Source: Apostichopus japonicus (Eukaryota; Echinodermata; Holothuroidea; Aspidochirotida; Stichopodidae). Taken from it: 64,000 nucleotides of DNA. The position numbers and the translations under genes are program-made. Below are positions 44,342 to 57,299 of this stretch, one piece after another. The DNA lies in NCBI RefSeq assembly GCF_037975245.1, contig NC_092571.1, positions 22,387,564 to 22,451,563 on the forward strand, given 5' to 3'. Position 1 is the first letter of the stretch, and every line of letters starts with the position of its first letter. The notes below the pieces were generated by a model. The model saw nothing but the letters and a program-made list of their open reading frames with translations. It was not told where the DNA came from and did not search any database.

Positions 44342-47300
44342 TATTTTTAATATTTTATTTTTCACTGGGTAAAAACTGCCTGGGATTTTAAGTGGGGACA
44401 TGGACCTAACCACACATTTCCCGGCATGTAGGATGGAGAGACCCAGTGAGTCCCCCCCCTCCCCCAAAAAAATCTAATGTAAATGTTCTTCACTTGCCAA
44501 GGAAGCCGCTAATTTGTCTCTTGTGTGATGTTATTGTACCATTTAAGGAGATGGAATGTTTTAGTTTTTCTGTCTGTGTCTTCATTTTGATATCAAATAT
44601 TTGAATGTTGAGGTTGTCGAGAATGGTGGTGTTAACAAGTTTATAGAATTTTCATAATGAAAGTAGTTGAAAGAAGTGTTGCTACCAATGAATTAGACAA
44701 AACACTGTAGAAAATGGAAACACAAGTGTCTCTGTGATGTCAATCGTAGACATCAAAACCATATTTCCCATATGAATAACGATGTTAGCTTAGCTGTCCT
44801 GATGATGGTAACGAAGGGTGGGGGGGGGGGAGGGGGGAGGAAGTTTATCAACAGTGCTTGAATTCCCAAGTGAATAGAGTTTGGTTTAACTGAGATGGTG
44901 GTGCTGATTGTGGGGGAGGGGGTTCTTCATAGTCCTTCACTTCCCCAAATGAATAAAGATTTTTGGCATAGCTGTGTGAAGGTGAGCGGGAAGGAGGGGG
45001 TGGGGGAGTTGGATGGGTAGATATTGTTCTTCAATTTTGGTTTATGTGTATGTTTGGCTTTATTTCATCTAACACTGAAATCATTTTCTTCCTAATATTA
45101 AGCAATAAACTAGTAACAATTAATATATTATCTAACTTTTATAGTTTTAACTTTGTGATACCAAAGCCTGCTGGATTCTTGATATCCCATCTATGTGATA
45201 ATCATGAGTGAAAGTCATCTGTTGACAGTACCTCTACAGAGAAAATTAGGTGAAGTGTGTGACAGCAGCCATTTTCTTTGTTCTTGATTCCCTTTTGCTC
45301 CTAAATCATGGATAAAACCTATCAATAACATCATTTTGTTCATTGGTGAAGTAGAAAAAGTTAAAGAAAGAAAAAGAAAAAACATTATGAGGATCACTGG
45401 TCAACATTTTAAGAAGATCTCACAATTCTGTGTATACCAACCAACAAATAGCACGCGACAAAGAGAAAACATCGCTAGATAGGCAATGCACAGTTCCTGT
45501 TACATGCATTATACTGCAAAAGTATATAGTCTTGAAGACATCATATCATGGTGAAATATTAACTGTGGCTGAATAATTGTCTTTACCAAGGCATGATTTT
45601 GAATTTTTGAAACCTCTTCCAGAATGTACTCATATTTAAGTTGTTATAATTATTTTTACATCATTTTGGTATCACCTGAAATAACTTCTGTTTGTCTAAA
45701 TTCACTGTCATCATACCAAGTCTTTCACAATAAATGAACGGGACATAAAAAATTGACATTGTTTTTCTTTTATGCTTGTTTATTGAATATTTCGTATTTC
45801 TCAACATTTACAACCCTCTCATGTGCCCGGAAATCACATCCCATTTTCACCAAATAAATTGATCAAAATATTGCTCTGCACATAAATGATTTTTTTATGC
45901 CAGCCTCTGAAGCAATGTCTTCACCACTAACTGCACTGACTGTGCCATATATACATATTACATGGCCACAGAATATTGTGCAAACTTGTCAGTTGCGCCA
46001 GTCTAATACACAGTATAAGTATTGTAAGGGAAGCAAGTAGAACAGATGAATGATGGGTCAAACCGCTCCTACAATAATGCCACCCAAATTGTGTCAGACA
46101 ATATCAAAATATTTTCATCAGGAATGTTCTTACAGATATGGATATCAGCGTCCATACAAAAATTACCTCAAAACTATCGATGAAATCTCAAAGTATGTGC
46201 ACTGATCATTTTTTAAGTCTCAGTACGTGTTTGCTAAATTGAAACTGAACTTTCTAGCTTACTGCACTAAAAGCTCAGTGAAAATGACACCGTTCTATGC
46301 AATTTCCATTTCAATATTCATTATTTTTATTGATTTACCTGTCGTTAAACAATTTTAGCTGAATAAAATTCGCTAGATTTATAAACGAGTCCATAGATTC
46401 TACCAACTTCAATCAAAATTTGCAAGCCCCGCCCAACAGATCATGGGGCAATCAAATCTCTTTGTTTTGTTTACGACGTTAGGCCTAGGGCTACAATACT
46501 TTCACTTTTGTGGCTAGCCTGTGTTAGGTCCCTTCTCTTAAACAGTATCTTTCTTTACCAATGTAGCTTGCAAAATTGTGTCATTTCCTTCAATTGCAAT
46601 GAAGAAACGGGTGTTTCCAGATGTTTCCTCCGTGGAATTGGGTAAAAAAAAGTGGAAGATACAAGTATACAGGTTACATTTGTGTAATGAACATGCTGAT
46701 ACCGGCGGCAGCAGTGATTTTACGGTAAACCGTTTGCGCCATAAGTGTAACAGAAAATAAATTTCGATTGCGACAGCCTTTCTCCATTAAACCCACCTGG
46801 TCAGAGGGCATTTAGAATGAGAAATGTTGAATCTGCTTCTGAAGTTTGTTTTCCAAATTCATACAGCAAACACGTATTGAGGCTTTAAAACACTGGGCCT
46901 CTTTTAAAGGGTCATTATCTATACCGCAGAATTTTTTTTTTGACATGACTATAAGCACACAGAAGGAAATTTACCTTCAGTCTGTGTTGTTTCATCAATA
47001 TTTGGTATTATACCAGTTTCTGTTTTTGATGGAAATTTCAAATACATGTAATTACTGCCCAGAGTAGTAGTAAGTGGATGAAACATTTGATTCAAGATGT
47101 TATGAGAGAGGTGTACAAAAGCTAACTGTCCTCGGACTAGTTGTTGTGACTAAAAAGTGGATCCTGAAAATGTTTTGGTGAGTGGCAGGGAACTTTTGGA
47201 ATGTTGGAAAACTTATCTAGTATGCAGAGCTTCCCGATGAAGATTGAGCTAATTCTTTAACATCACTTCTATAGTCCATGTTAGTTTTCTCGGGTTATGA

Positions 47301-47452
47301 GCATCAACTCTGAGGAATGAGGATCTGGTGGTTCGTGGCTCAGTCCTTGTGGAATGCAGTGTCCCTAAGAGTTTGCGGACCCCTTTACTGTACGATCCAA
47401 AATGCTGTGATTGGTTCCACTTGACAGTCAGCGCTCTCCCTCAGCCCGATCC
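44342..47452. other. intergenic between convergent arylsulfatase and FTSJ1
   Basis: G-rich runs near 44815-45010 and AT-rich unique DNA. The 60-residue frame at 46578-46760 starts with ATG but has no recognised family. No RNA gene or supported CDS was seen. The FTSJ1 3' UTR must lie in the right-hand part, but no clear AATAAA was identified. Confidence 0.4.
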
Positions 47453-50400
47453 CTAATCGACATGACGTTCATTTTCTCCTTGGGAATTATCTGTGGGATT
47501 TACTTCATCTGTGTCAACTTGGTCTTCTGTGATTGAGTCGTTTTCTTCAGAAACCATGGCGGCAGCCCCGTCTGCCTGTAGTTCCGAACATTTTTCTAGC
47601 AGGTCCTTCTGTTTCAAAGCTTTTGCAGTTTTGTACGGAGGATTTATTGGAGCTTGGGTCGGTGGTAAAGTGGTGTAACCATCTCCTGGCTCTAACTGTA
47701 ATGAAAAGGATCATGTTATAGTCTGTGATGTTTCCTGTGACTTGAAAGGAAAATCATCGTGAAATTGTTTGCTCAAAACGTTTGCTCAAGACTTAAAAGT
47801 GAAGCAAAATGATGCATCACTTCACTTGTTAATTGGTACAAAAATATTCAGTTAAATATTCAGATAAATAAAAAATAAATAAATAAAAAAAATAAAAATA
47901 AAATAAAATAAAATAAAATAAAAAATAAATAAATAAAAAAATATTCAGTTAAAACAGCCTTGCTCAGTTCATGACACCATCATTGAAACCTTTCAGCAGA
48001 ATTTGTCACTGAATAATAAGTAACATAAATGCCGTAGATTGTATTGTGATGTTTTGAAAAGTTACTGGATATTTGAGCATACATAGCCTGGTTTACATCA
48101 CTATGAAAGAACTTTAAATATGATGCAATAAATACATTCAAGATCCTCTGGCAAGGTGACCATATTTTTTTCCTGGAATTCCGTGCACAAGATAGTTATG
48201 TTTATGATGATTTTCATGTAAATTACACTGTATAAAATTATTCAGCGATCTGGCTTGCCATAACACCCAGTTAGGACAATTTTTTCTATACTGTCCTGTC
48301 ATGTCCTGCTTCAGAACACTGGTGTTGTCAGTACGAGCAGTATGAATATCATGTTACTATCAGATCAAGGTTAGGAACTGTTTGTATTGACAATACCAGT
48401 GCTTTGAAGCATGATATGGGAGGACAGTTTACAGAGGTAGTAGCATTAGGAAATTGTCTAAACTGGCTGGCATTAATGAGTCATGCATAAATAAACTTTG
48501 CAGTTGTAGAGCAATCACAGATTTAATGGCCTAGGTTCAAGCTGTCTCTACGAACCAGAGTCCAAACTTAGTCTAAACTTGGAAAACTTCCAGGGTCTTT
48601 TTTTGCAAAATTCCAGTGATGGTACATAAAATCAGAGGACATTTCCTGGGACACTTTACACCAGGAAGCACATGAAATCCGGGGACTGTCAACGGAAATC
48701 GGAGACGTCTGGTCCCCCTTATTCTAGGGTGGTATGTAGCATTACTCATCATGACATCTTAATAAATACTCCATTTACTTGTGACATCATGAGGAAATAA
48801 ACCCAGAAATCACCTGTAGAGGGTAGGTTTTATCCGAGTCGTATGCACTCAGATCCCCACATGCAAGAAAAGGGACAATCACTCGGTTAGGACCTTCTAA
48901 GTTGTTAAAGTTTGCATCTGCAGAGAAAAAGGAGTAGTGAAAGGAGCAATGTTTTTTTTCTGAAAACAGCTTTTACTTGAATACAAAACTTTTGTACATT
49001 TACAGGGATTGATAGAATAAAATGAACCTCCAACTTACTAAATATCATTGCATCTGTAATTGCCTCAAGAGGTGTACTTGAACTTTGAAATGACTTTTCA
49101 TTATACTTTTAATCACATTTTGTTTGCACAGTATCATTATTTCTGGTGTTTTCATTTTTAGTCCATTAACTAGTATGTTGTAACTGACATGAATGTCAGC
49201 ACTCAGCAGAGAAAATCCAGTGGGGGAGGGGGGGGGGGTGTTAGGGGTGATACTTTTTGGGCTAACTGTCCTAAAAATTAACCAGTTAACAGGTTCACAA
49301 TTACAATCATTCACCTTTTCACTGTCAAAATTGAGCTGCTAAACCTTATGTGTTACAAGAGGGCACAGTTTTTACTACTTTGATTTTCCAGGCAAGTTTC
49401 CCACTTTGCCATGCCCATCTCCCCCCCCCCCACTCCCCTCCCTGCAGACACCCATGGTAACACTCAAAAGTATTTCTTCTCTCTCTAGATTTTGCAATAA
49501 ACTGGCACCTAGTCACATCAACTTGTGATAATAGTAATCACGAATCATTAATTATTTTCTCTGTAATCTTTATTTGGTGAAAACGTCTCCGATGTAAGCT
49601 ACTTTTAAGTGATGTACATGATGATTTCTATGACAATGATATATTAAAATGATTTGCCAAATATAATCTCCCTTTTCCGATATATTTTTCTAGTTTATGT
49701 TTATAAGCCTAAAACCAGCATTTTGCATGCTTCAAGAGTTTGCTATAGTTGATGCTGGTGATTAGGATGCCATTTTCACATCCAATGAACTTACCATAAT
49801 GATGGTCTAAAAGAGGGTTAGACATATTTGGTACATAACCCTTAGGTGGAGCATAGTTCTGACATACTACAAAGGATTCTGCAAGGCAATAAAAAAGAAA
49901 GGAAAATATATTTGCTGTAAATTTATAAACATGGACTCAGTCAATAATTTTATCACCTAAAGTAAAAAAAAATTATCTATTTGTAACTCAAGTAAAAGTG
50001 ATCGATTTGAAGAAATCTGTATAGTGTGAGTTATTACTTACCAATGCTTGAATTTCTACTGCTCTTTGGTTTGGCTACTGTCACATTAGGGAAAAATATC
50101 TTCAGTTGTGAATATAGTAAGGTGACGTCCTTTCCTCGAAAAATCTATTGGGAAGGGTGAGATGGTAACATTAATGACGTTGTGAGGAGTGTTGATTGAT
50201 CGGGACAAAATAAATACCTTATCAGACGATCAAACTTCCAGTTTAAGGATGTTGGCTCCAGAACTGTTAAAATTTACAATAAATGTACTCTTCCATGGAA
50301 GAATTTGAATTTTGTGTTCATATATCAAGTTTAGGAGATGAATTTCATTTAATTCTGTGAAAGTCCTGATTTTTCAAAGGAGAGAAATAATGGAAGAATG

Positions 50401-53400
50401 CACTATTTATGTTCAAATATCAAGTAAGGAGATGGATTTCATTTCAAAGGAGAGAACTCATTACCTTAAGTTTTAGTTAAGAAAGTAGACCAAGCTCTTT
50501 GAAAATGGAATTACCATTACATCTAAGAGTAAAGTCGCTTCTTTAGAAATCAAGTACATTCTGAAGTGAAAAATTCACATTTTGTTCTTTTTCTTGTTGA
50601 TTTCGTCCTTGTCATTCACGAGACATTACTTTCCTTGGGACTAATTATGTTTCAATAAAGTGTTTTGTAAGTTGATTTCATCTTCATTTCATAAATATTA
50701 ATATTAATAATAATGGTGATTTATAACATCAGCAATATCCACCTGGAAGGGTGCTCAAGGCGTGGAAGACGCAGATAGAAAACAAAGGAAAAGTGAATGA
50801 ACAAAAAGAATTATTGGTGAACATAGATGAAAGCTTGACACATAAGATGAGTTTTCAGAAGTGTTTGGAACAAAGGGAGGGAAGCACAACATATGAGTTC
50901 TCATGGTACTCCATTCATGCTATGTTTATCATCATTGTTAAGTCTATTAATTTCAATGAATAATTGAGTATGTAACAAATAAACTAGAACAGTCACTGTA
51001 GTAGTTTTACTTCATGTTTATCCTTCTTGTTGTTTATACAGTATTTTACATATTAATTAGACATAACTGTTTCTAGTACCTACCTTAGCTACAAATGCAC
51101 CACCTGGTTTCAGTACATGTGTCGTGATGTTCAACGCCTATGGAAGAATGATGAGAACAATATTATAAATGTAATGTAAAAACAAAAGAAGAAAATTTTA
51201 TTTAATATAAACAACAAATTTGGTAAAGCACATGATTGTATGAGATCGCTGATTGAAATCACAAGCTAATGCAAAGTTTCAGAGCTATTTTAAAAAGATT
51301 TTCAATAGATCTGGGTATCTGATGCCTGAAAATAAAAGTGCTTTTAGCTAACAGGAGGCATAGCAATATACAGTTCAGGCAGTTCATTGAACTACGGCCT
51401 CTGATGTCCAGGGGTCCTTAACGGTTGGATCCAAAATTTCAAAACCATGTTTTTGCATGAATGATTAAATAGGTATCAATAACATCTCAATGTTTTAGTC
51501 TTTTCTATTTCACTAGCAACTGTTTTTGTCTAATTGACAAATTAACTGCCGGCCCAGGTGAATACCAGATGTATCATGGCACTTTAGCTCTAATATTACA
51601 TATTTTCATAAAGCAGTACAAAAGTATTTCCATTTGTTGCTAGGTAACAGATAAATCAGGTATATCAAAATATATACCAATTTAATCAAATAATCTAGGT
51701 TCATCAGTATATTGCATATGCATAAACAATACAAAAGTATTTGTTTGTTGCTAGGTAACAGATAATCCAGGTTTATCAAAACATCAACCAAGTTATTTCC
51801 ATAATCCAGGTTTATCAGTATATTTCATTTGCATAATCAGTACAAACGTATTTCTGTTTGTTGCTAGGTTGTTTATCACTCGATGCATCAAGTTATTTCT
51901 ATAATCTAAATTTATCAGGCAATAAATCTGGAATTATCACAGGAAAAACTGGATTTTTCAGTGATGGTCCTAGTTTATATCAAATTATTTTAATAATTCT
52001 GGATCATAGGTAAAAATTCTGGTTTATCACTGAGAAACTGGACTTATCAGCTGATAATTTGGCTTACAATATATGTACCAAGTGCAACTGACAAAAGCTA
52101 TGAGACTTACTGCAAGTAACAGCTGTGCTTGAATGTATTCATCTATATCATGGAGGCCTGTCACTGAAATCATGATAAAAGTAGAAAAATCTTTAAAAAC
52201 AATTCAATATCAATCCTGTGTTTAACAGCGACCATCCTCAAACATATTTTTTTTTTTTTAACTGAAACCTTATAAACAGATATTTAGGAATCATTTTTTG
52301 TGTGTGGCAGAAACATAAAGTTTGGAGTGTTGAAGGCTGTGAGGTTGGAAACTGGTAGCAATGAATCAAATTTAATACATGAAGTTTGGCGCTTAAAAAA
52401 TGGTTTGTTTTTAATTAAACACAAAATACCCAAATAAAAAAGGTTTGATATTACTTATGACAATTTGTGCCTTTGTTTTTGCGAACAAGAAAGTGACTAA
52501 AGATAGCTTTCTTCGTGAATTACTTTAAGTAGTATAAAATATTCAGCTAGAGTGTTTGCCTAAAATGTAATATTAACACTGTTGCCCATTGACTAGGCAT
52601 AACTTTTACAATCACGTCAATTGATGGATGTTTATATTAAACTATTGTACAAGGATCAGTATTCTCTTGATACATCTATGGATATTAATTGATATTGTGT
52701 CTTTATTTATCTTTTCTCATGTATATCTAATTTATTTAAATATTACTAATCTCCCCCCTCCCCCAAAGCAGGAACAAAATGCCAGGGATGCTAACTTTTA
52801 AGCATTTACATCAAAGAAGGCGCTTTTCTCGGTAGAACAGCTGTATCCCAGCTCTTTAAAAGTTAGATACTGTATAAACAAATATATGTTTCCACCAAAT
52901 ATCCATATGAAACAAGAAATGGTAGAACCAAGTCAGCAGACACCCTCTTATAGTGTATGAAGAGCAAAGCCTTTACATTAGACCACATGTAAGGTAGTCT
53001 TCCAATGACTGATTGGGAGGGGGATATCAGGAAAGGGGGATGTCGGAAGGGGGGTATCTGGGAAGGGGATATCTGGGAAGGAGATAACTGGGAAGGGGAC
53101 ATCAGGGAAGGGGGATATCGGGAAGGGGGTATCTGTGAAGGGGATATCCGGGAAGGGGATATCTGGGAAGGGGTATCCGGGAAGGGATATCTGGGAAGGG
53201 GATATCAGGGAAGGGGATTTCCAGGTAGGGGGATATCAGGGAAGGGTAATATCGGGAAGGAGGTATCGGGATATCAGGGAAGGGGTTATCAAAGAAGGGG
53301 GATATCACAGAAGGGGAATAACAGGGAAGGGGATATCAGGGTACGGTAATATCAGAGAGGGGGATATCTGGGAATGGGGTAATCAGGGAAGGGGATATCA

Positions 53401-55260
53401 GGGAAGGGGATATGAGGGAAGGGGGTATCAGGGAAGGGGATATCACAGAAGGGGAATAACAGGGAAGGGGATATCAGGTAGGGGATATCGGGAAGGGGAA
53501 TATCAGGGAAGGGGGTAATCAGGGAAGGGGATATCAGGGAAAGGGGATATCAGGGAAGAGGGATATCACAGAAGGGGAATAACAGGGAAGGGAATATCAG
53601 GAAGGGGAATATCTGGGAAGGGGGTAATCAGGGAAGGGGGATATCAGGGAAGGGGATCAGGGTAGGGGAATATCAGGGAAGGGGATATCAGGAAGGGGAA
53701 GGGGAGGTAGGACTCCCCTCAGTGCGACCTTACCATCTGGTGCACCATCACAAACCACCAAGTCGGCATGTTCCCCTTCAAAGTGGCCGACAATTTCACG
53801 TGCAGTTGACTCCTGAAAGGGGGGGGGGGGGAGGGGACGAAGAAAGAGATGGAAGGATTAATATTAAAGATGTGGCATTGAATATGCGGATAAACATGAG
53901 CATTAACTTAGAGAACTAGAATATATAACCAAAACAGGTCAAAACAAAATACTTGCATCGTATGACAAGTTTTTAATTTCATCCAGCTCACAATTTCATT
54001 GTTAACAGTCCACACAGAGATAAACAGAATACCTATTACACATTAGAGAAAAAAGTCACAAAGTTAATCAAATCTTTGCCTCATGTTGCAGTTTAAATTT
54101 AAGCAGCAAAAAGTGTAAATTTCTTCATAACTTTAAAGATCAAAATCAAAATGATGACATGGGGGGGGGGGCAACTTTCTACATCACTCGTCACTGAACA
54201 TATACAGTAGAGACCCTGGCGTTTGTTCTGCTTACCTTTGTGATATCTCCCTGCATCTGAATGACACCGGGGAGAGGGGCCATAGCCTGAAGATCAATAG
54301 CTACTATTTTCACTTTGGAATCATCATCATCATCTCTGAAAAAAAAAACAATTAGATGAACACAGATCAGAATATTGACTGATTTTGCTATCATAAAATT
54401 GTTGACAAATTGTAGGTTGTCATAGAAACAGTTTATTTCTGAAACAATGATCACTTTCATTTCAGCTATTTTGTTCTAATTTCCATTTTCTTTTTCCTGT
54501 ATCTGTATCGGAAAGAAAAGAAATGACATACCTCAGCCGTCGACTCAGAACTTGACTCCAACTTCCAGGTGCGGCACAAAGGTCAACTGCTTTGGTAACG
54601 CCTAAAGCAAAGGACACATAAACACACTCAGAATGATAAACTTTCCCTAATGAGAGATGACACTCCAAGGAAGCTCTTATAAACTATAACAAAGTAGTAA
54701 TAACGATATTATTGAGGATTTATATCACGCAGATATATCTACCTAACCCATGTGCTCAAGGCGCATGACAATATTACCCTAGTCAATAGGATACTACACA
54801 TTATAACAGCATAAATGCCAACATCTCATACCCTTCAAGGCATTGAAGACTCACCCCAAACCGCGGGCCGCACTCTGAAAAAGTTAACTTTCCGTTGCTT
54901 GCAAGTGAAGTTTACTTCTTGTCGCTGCAAAGTGCAGACAGTATAAATGAAACGTGATACCTTGTTATCTAATATCTAGACCTGAGATGTCCATCGCTGC
55001 TATGTACACTGTGCTGTGGGTCCAAATGAGCTTCTGCTAGCTTCTCAACTCTAGGGAAATAATCAGCTAAACTATGGTATATAGGTATGTGCCCTACAGA
55101 TTTTAGGCTGAGATGATGGCCATGTATCGTTAACTGTACCTTTAAAGATGTCAAACTCTTCATTAATTTGTATCAATTTGAAAGCACTTCTTGCCCTCCA
55201 TCCTTCCTCTTTGGCTAATCTGTAGTAGATGTCTCTTTTATCTTTAGAAGAACGTCCCAT
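47453..55260 (-). CDS. FTSJ1: FTSJ1 (TRM7-type) tRNA 2'-O-methyltransferase (ten exons, complete)
   Basis: SAM-dependent enzyme that, with partner subunits, 2'-O-methylates anticodon-loop positions 32 and 34 of cytosolic tRNAs. Exons in order: 55260-55140, 54601-54532, 54335-54236, 53812-53734, 52163-52111, 51137-51084, 50144-50042, 49878-49795, 48917-48814, 47695-47453; all GT-AG and in phase, 336 residues (human about 329). The N-terminus [20 protein letters not shown] is nearly invariant in the family. SAM motif I is [13 protein letters not shown] (residues 47-59). The K-D-K-E catalytic tetrad is present: K28 (SAFKL), D119 (VVCDGAPD), K159 (GGAFVAKIFRG), E194 (SSRNSSIES), the last split by intron 7. 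A run of five Asp (residues 65-69) sits where vertebrates have a short linker. The C-terminal ~80 residues are acidic and variable, as usual in animals. Confidence 0.95.
48266..48468. mobile_element. MITE-like foldback, FTSJ1 intron 9
   Basis: CTGTCCTGTCATGTCCTGC, TTCAGAACACTGGTGTTGTC is mirrored by GACAATACCAGTGCTTTGAA, GCATGATATGGGAGGACAG. The arms are ~65 bp and imperfect, also pairing at CCAGTTAGGACAATTT with AAATTGTCTAAACTGG, with a ~50-bp loop. Divergence of the arms implies an old insertion. Confidence 0.65.
51600..51925. repeat. ~120-bp tandem repeat, FTSJ1 intron 5
   Basis: CAGTACAAAAGTATTTC, TTTGTTGCTAGGTAACAGAT and CCAGGTTTATCA recur about 2.7 times with a period near 120 bp. Copies are moderately diverged. 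Confidence 0.75.
53008..53712. repeat. GGGAAGGGGATATCA minisatellite, FTSJ1 intron 4
   Basis: About 700 bp of a ~15-17 bp unit, GGGAAGGGGATATC(A/T)G, with the palindrome GATATC at the centre of most units and length variants such as GGTAATC and GGAATAAC. It ends 22 bp before the exon 4 donor on the transcribed strand. Glycine-rich ORFs here are repeat artefacts. Confidence 0.95.
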
Positions 55261-55579
55261 GGTGTAAGTCTAGGTTGCACCAAAATGGACTTAAGTAGCT
55301 AAAGAACTGTAGTAAAGGAAGAAAAAAGAATAATCTTAAAGTAACCTAGTAAATTACATAGCTATTAAAGATGACACTATAATTAATGTAAACATTGCGG
55401 CTAGATATTGAGAATTTGACAAGAATTATCCCATATCATGAAACAAAATTGATATATTGATCAAAATTGATATATTGGGATTTATCTGCAAGATTCACAT
55501 GTATGATTGTATTATCTGAATACAACATCTTATGATTATATGGCTGACAGCTAAGGCAGCAGCAGTGGAATAGTGCCTC

Positions 55580-55750
55580 TCCCAGTGCTGCCAAGTCACC
55601 CGCTTTGGGCGGGTGTCACCCGCATTTTCGGGTCGTCTCCCGCTCACCCGCCCACCTGTCCGAATCTCCCGCATTTTCCAAAAAACTCCCGCATTTTTGA
55701 AGAATCTCCCACATTGTAGGCCCACAGAGTTTTTCCTGTGAAAGTGTATC
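55580..55750. repeat. CCCGCATTTT-type GC-rich repeat
   Basis: CAGTGCTGCCAAGTCACCCG opens a stretch in which CTCCCGCATTTTC-like phrases recur at least five times (for example near 55618, 55668, 55687 and 55704). It looks like the end of a DNA transposon carrying short internal repeats; no partner end was found. Confidence 0.4.
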
Positions 55751-56016
55751 ATTGCTAGCGTGAAATTCATTTCATCACACCAAAATGCCAATTATCTCAG
55801 AACCGCCAGGATCGGAAATTACTCAAAGTCGATCGTGCTAAATATGCCCGGCTGAAAGCAACGTTACCTATACGATTCATAAAAAATAATACCGTTACGA
55901 CACACGTGAACGCTACAGCGTCCGCAAAATTTCAGAGATTTTTTTATTTCAAGATATTTTTTCCTCTGGAATGAAAAAAAAATAGACACAATACCAATAT
56001 GGAGACAGTATAGATT

Positions 56017-56135
56017 CAGCTTAGATGACCCGGGAAGTGAAGTTTCCAGCCATCTGAGGGGCCGTAAGATCCCAAAATTTTCTTGTACGCTCCGCGCCAA
56101 CCCATGGTGGCGCTACGCTTACATGGTGTACGTAA
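56017..56135 (+). repeat. dispersed repeat family A, copy 5
   Basis: GGAAGTGAAGTTTCCAGCC, TTTTCTTGTACGCTCCGCG, CCAACCCATGGTGGCGC and TACGCTTACATGG follow the same order and + orientation as copies 1-4. Confidence 0.65.
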
Positions 56136-56163
56136 GCAACAGCACCAGACAATTTTCACCCAC

Positions 56164-56410
56164 CTAAAGAAAATCTGACCTTGGCATCTCTGCTCTCCCT
56201 GTATATATTTTCTTAGGACACGTCTTCCATAATAATGAGTTAAAACTTTCACAAGCATCTAGGCCTAGGCACTTCTTCAAAAGCTCTTCTTTGCAAAGTT
56301 TGTCAAAGACTGGCTTTATGGAAGTTACCACTACATGGTGCAGGCTGTGACTACTGTATAATGATAGTTGTTGGTTCCTGCAGCCTGGTCTTTTTGCAAG
56401 CAACACCAAC
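56164..56410 (-). mobile_element. possible Mutator-like transposase C-terminal remnant
   Basis: The minus strand encodes LCKEELLKKCLGLDACESFN followed by SLLWKTCPKKIYTGRAEM. A block of the form N-E-S-x-N-S-x-x-W-x-x-C/L-P-K-x-x-x-x-G is familiar from transposase-like proteins of the animal Mutator group. Only ~80 residues survive and the upstream DDE core was not found. It lies ~0.9 kb from the 9-bp-TSD element at 57300. Confidence 0.4.
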
Positions 56411-57299
56411 CGTCAGCTGTTTTTAAGTACACTGCGTCATTGTACTTATGTACTGTTGGTCCAGGTAAGGGGCAATTCTTCATGGTGATATTCCCACAGG
56501 AATTGCCCAAAATTTCATCAAAATTTTGTCAAAATGAGAAGATTTTAGATTGCATGTTTGCTAAAATATTTACAAAAGCTAGCTGTGTAGAAATTACTAC
56601 AATTTATTAAAACATATTCTGGACAGTACATCATAATATTATATAACTTGTAGTTGTACAATATGACCAAAAGTTAACATACTTTAAGTTTAGGAGCAAA
56701 TCATCTATCTGACATTGACCAATGGAGAGAAACATTTTAAATTGGTTAGGCATTGCATTCTGCCACACTTGTCAATGGCTCAACGCTGGGGTTTTATTTC
56801 TTCATTGGCATCATCATGTTACTATACAAAGAAAGAAAAGTCCATGCTTGCGTTCATCGGTCGTAATGCTGTTACATGATCAACATTTACTTTTCGTGAC
56901 AACCTTGAACATTCGCAGAACTAGTGCAAAATACAGTGATAAACGCCATTCCTGGTACCCACGGCAGAACTTAGCCGGTGCTTACGGCAGGAATGTGTCA
57001 TGTAGCGTTTGACGAGTACAGTAAGCATTATCAAGGCATAGGCCTTGACCTACATCATCTTTCTAGATTTTTTAACTTTTTTATGAATCTTAAGATTACA
57101 ATTCGGATGTATGGTAGACTCTATCTTTGCCATAAACACCAAAACTTAAAACTTACAATCCAGTTACCTATCTGGTACCAGTAGTTTCTTGTTCAGTTCA
57201 TCAGTAAACAAGAAGCAAGACTTTATAGTAGTAATATAAGATGAATGCGTACGTGAAAATAAATTCGCTGACCCAAGTACTACGTCGTGAGTCCGGCAG

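Larger units (their letters stand above)
55261..57299. promoter_or_regulatory. FTSJ1/SEC62 divergent upstream region, FTSJ1 side
   Basis: FTSJ1 reads left from 55260 and SEC62 reads right from 58229. The region holds a GC-richer repeat at 55580-55740, dispersed family A copy 5 and a transposase remnant (separate entries). No promoter element can be assigned with confidence. Confidence 0.35.

Noticed and set aside
46578-46760. 60-residue ATG-started ORF between convergent genes
   Set aside because: No recognised family, no splice partners, and length within chance expectation.
53005-53518. Glycine- and proline-rich ORFs up to 127 residues
   Set aside because: Simple minisatellite inside an FTSJ1 intron.
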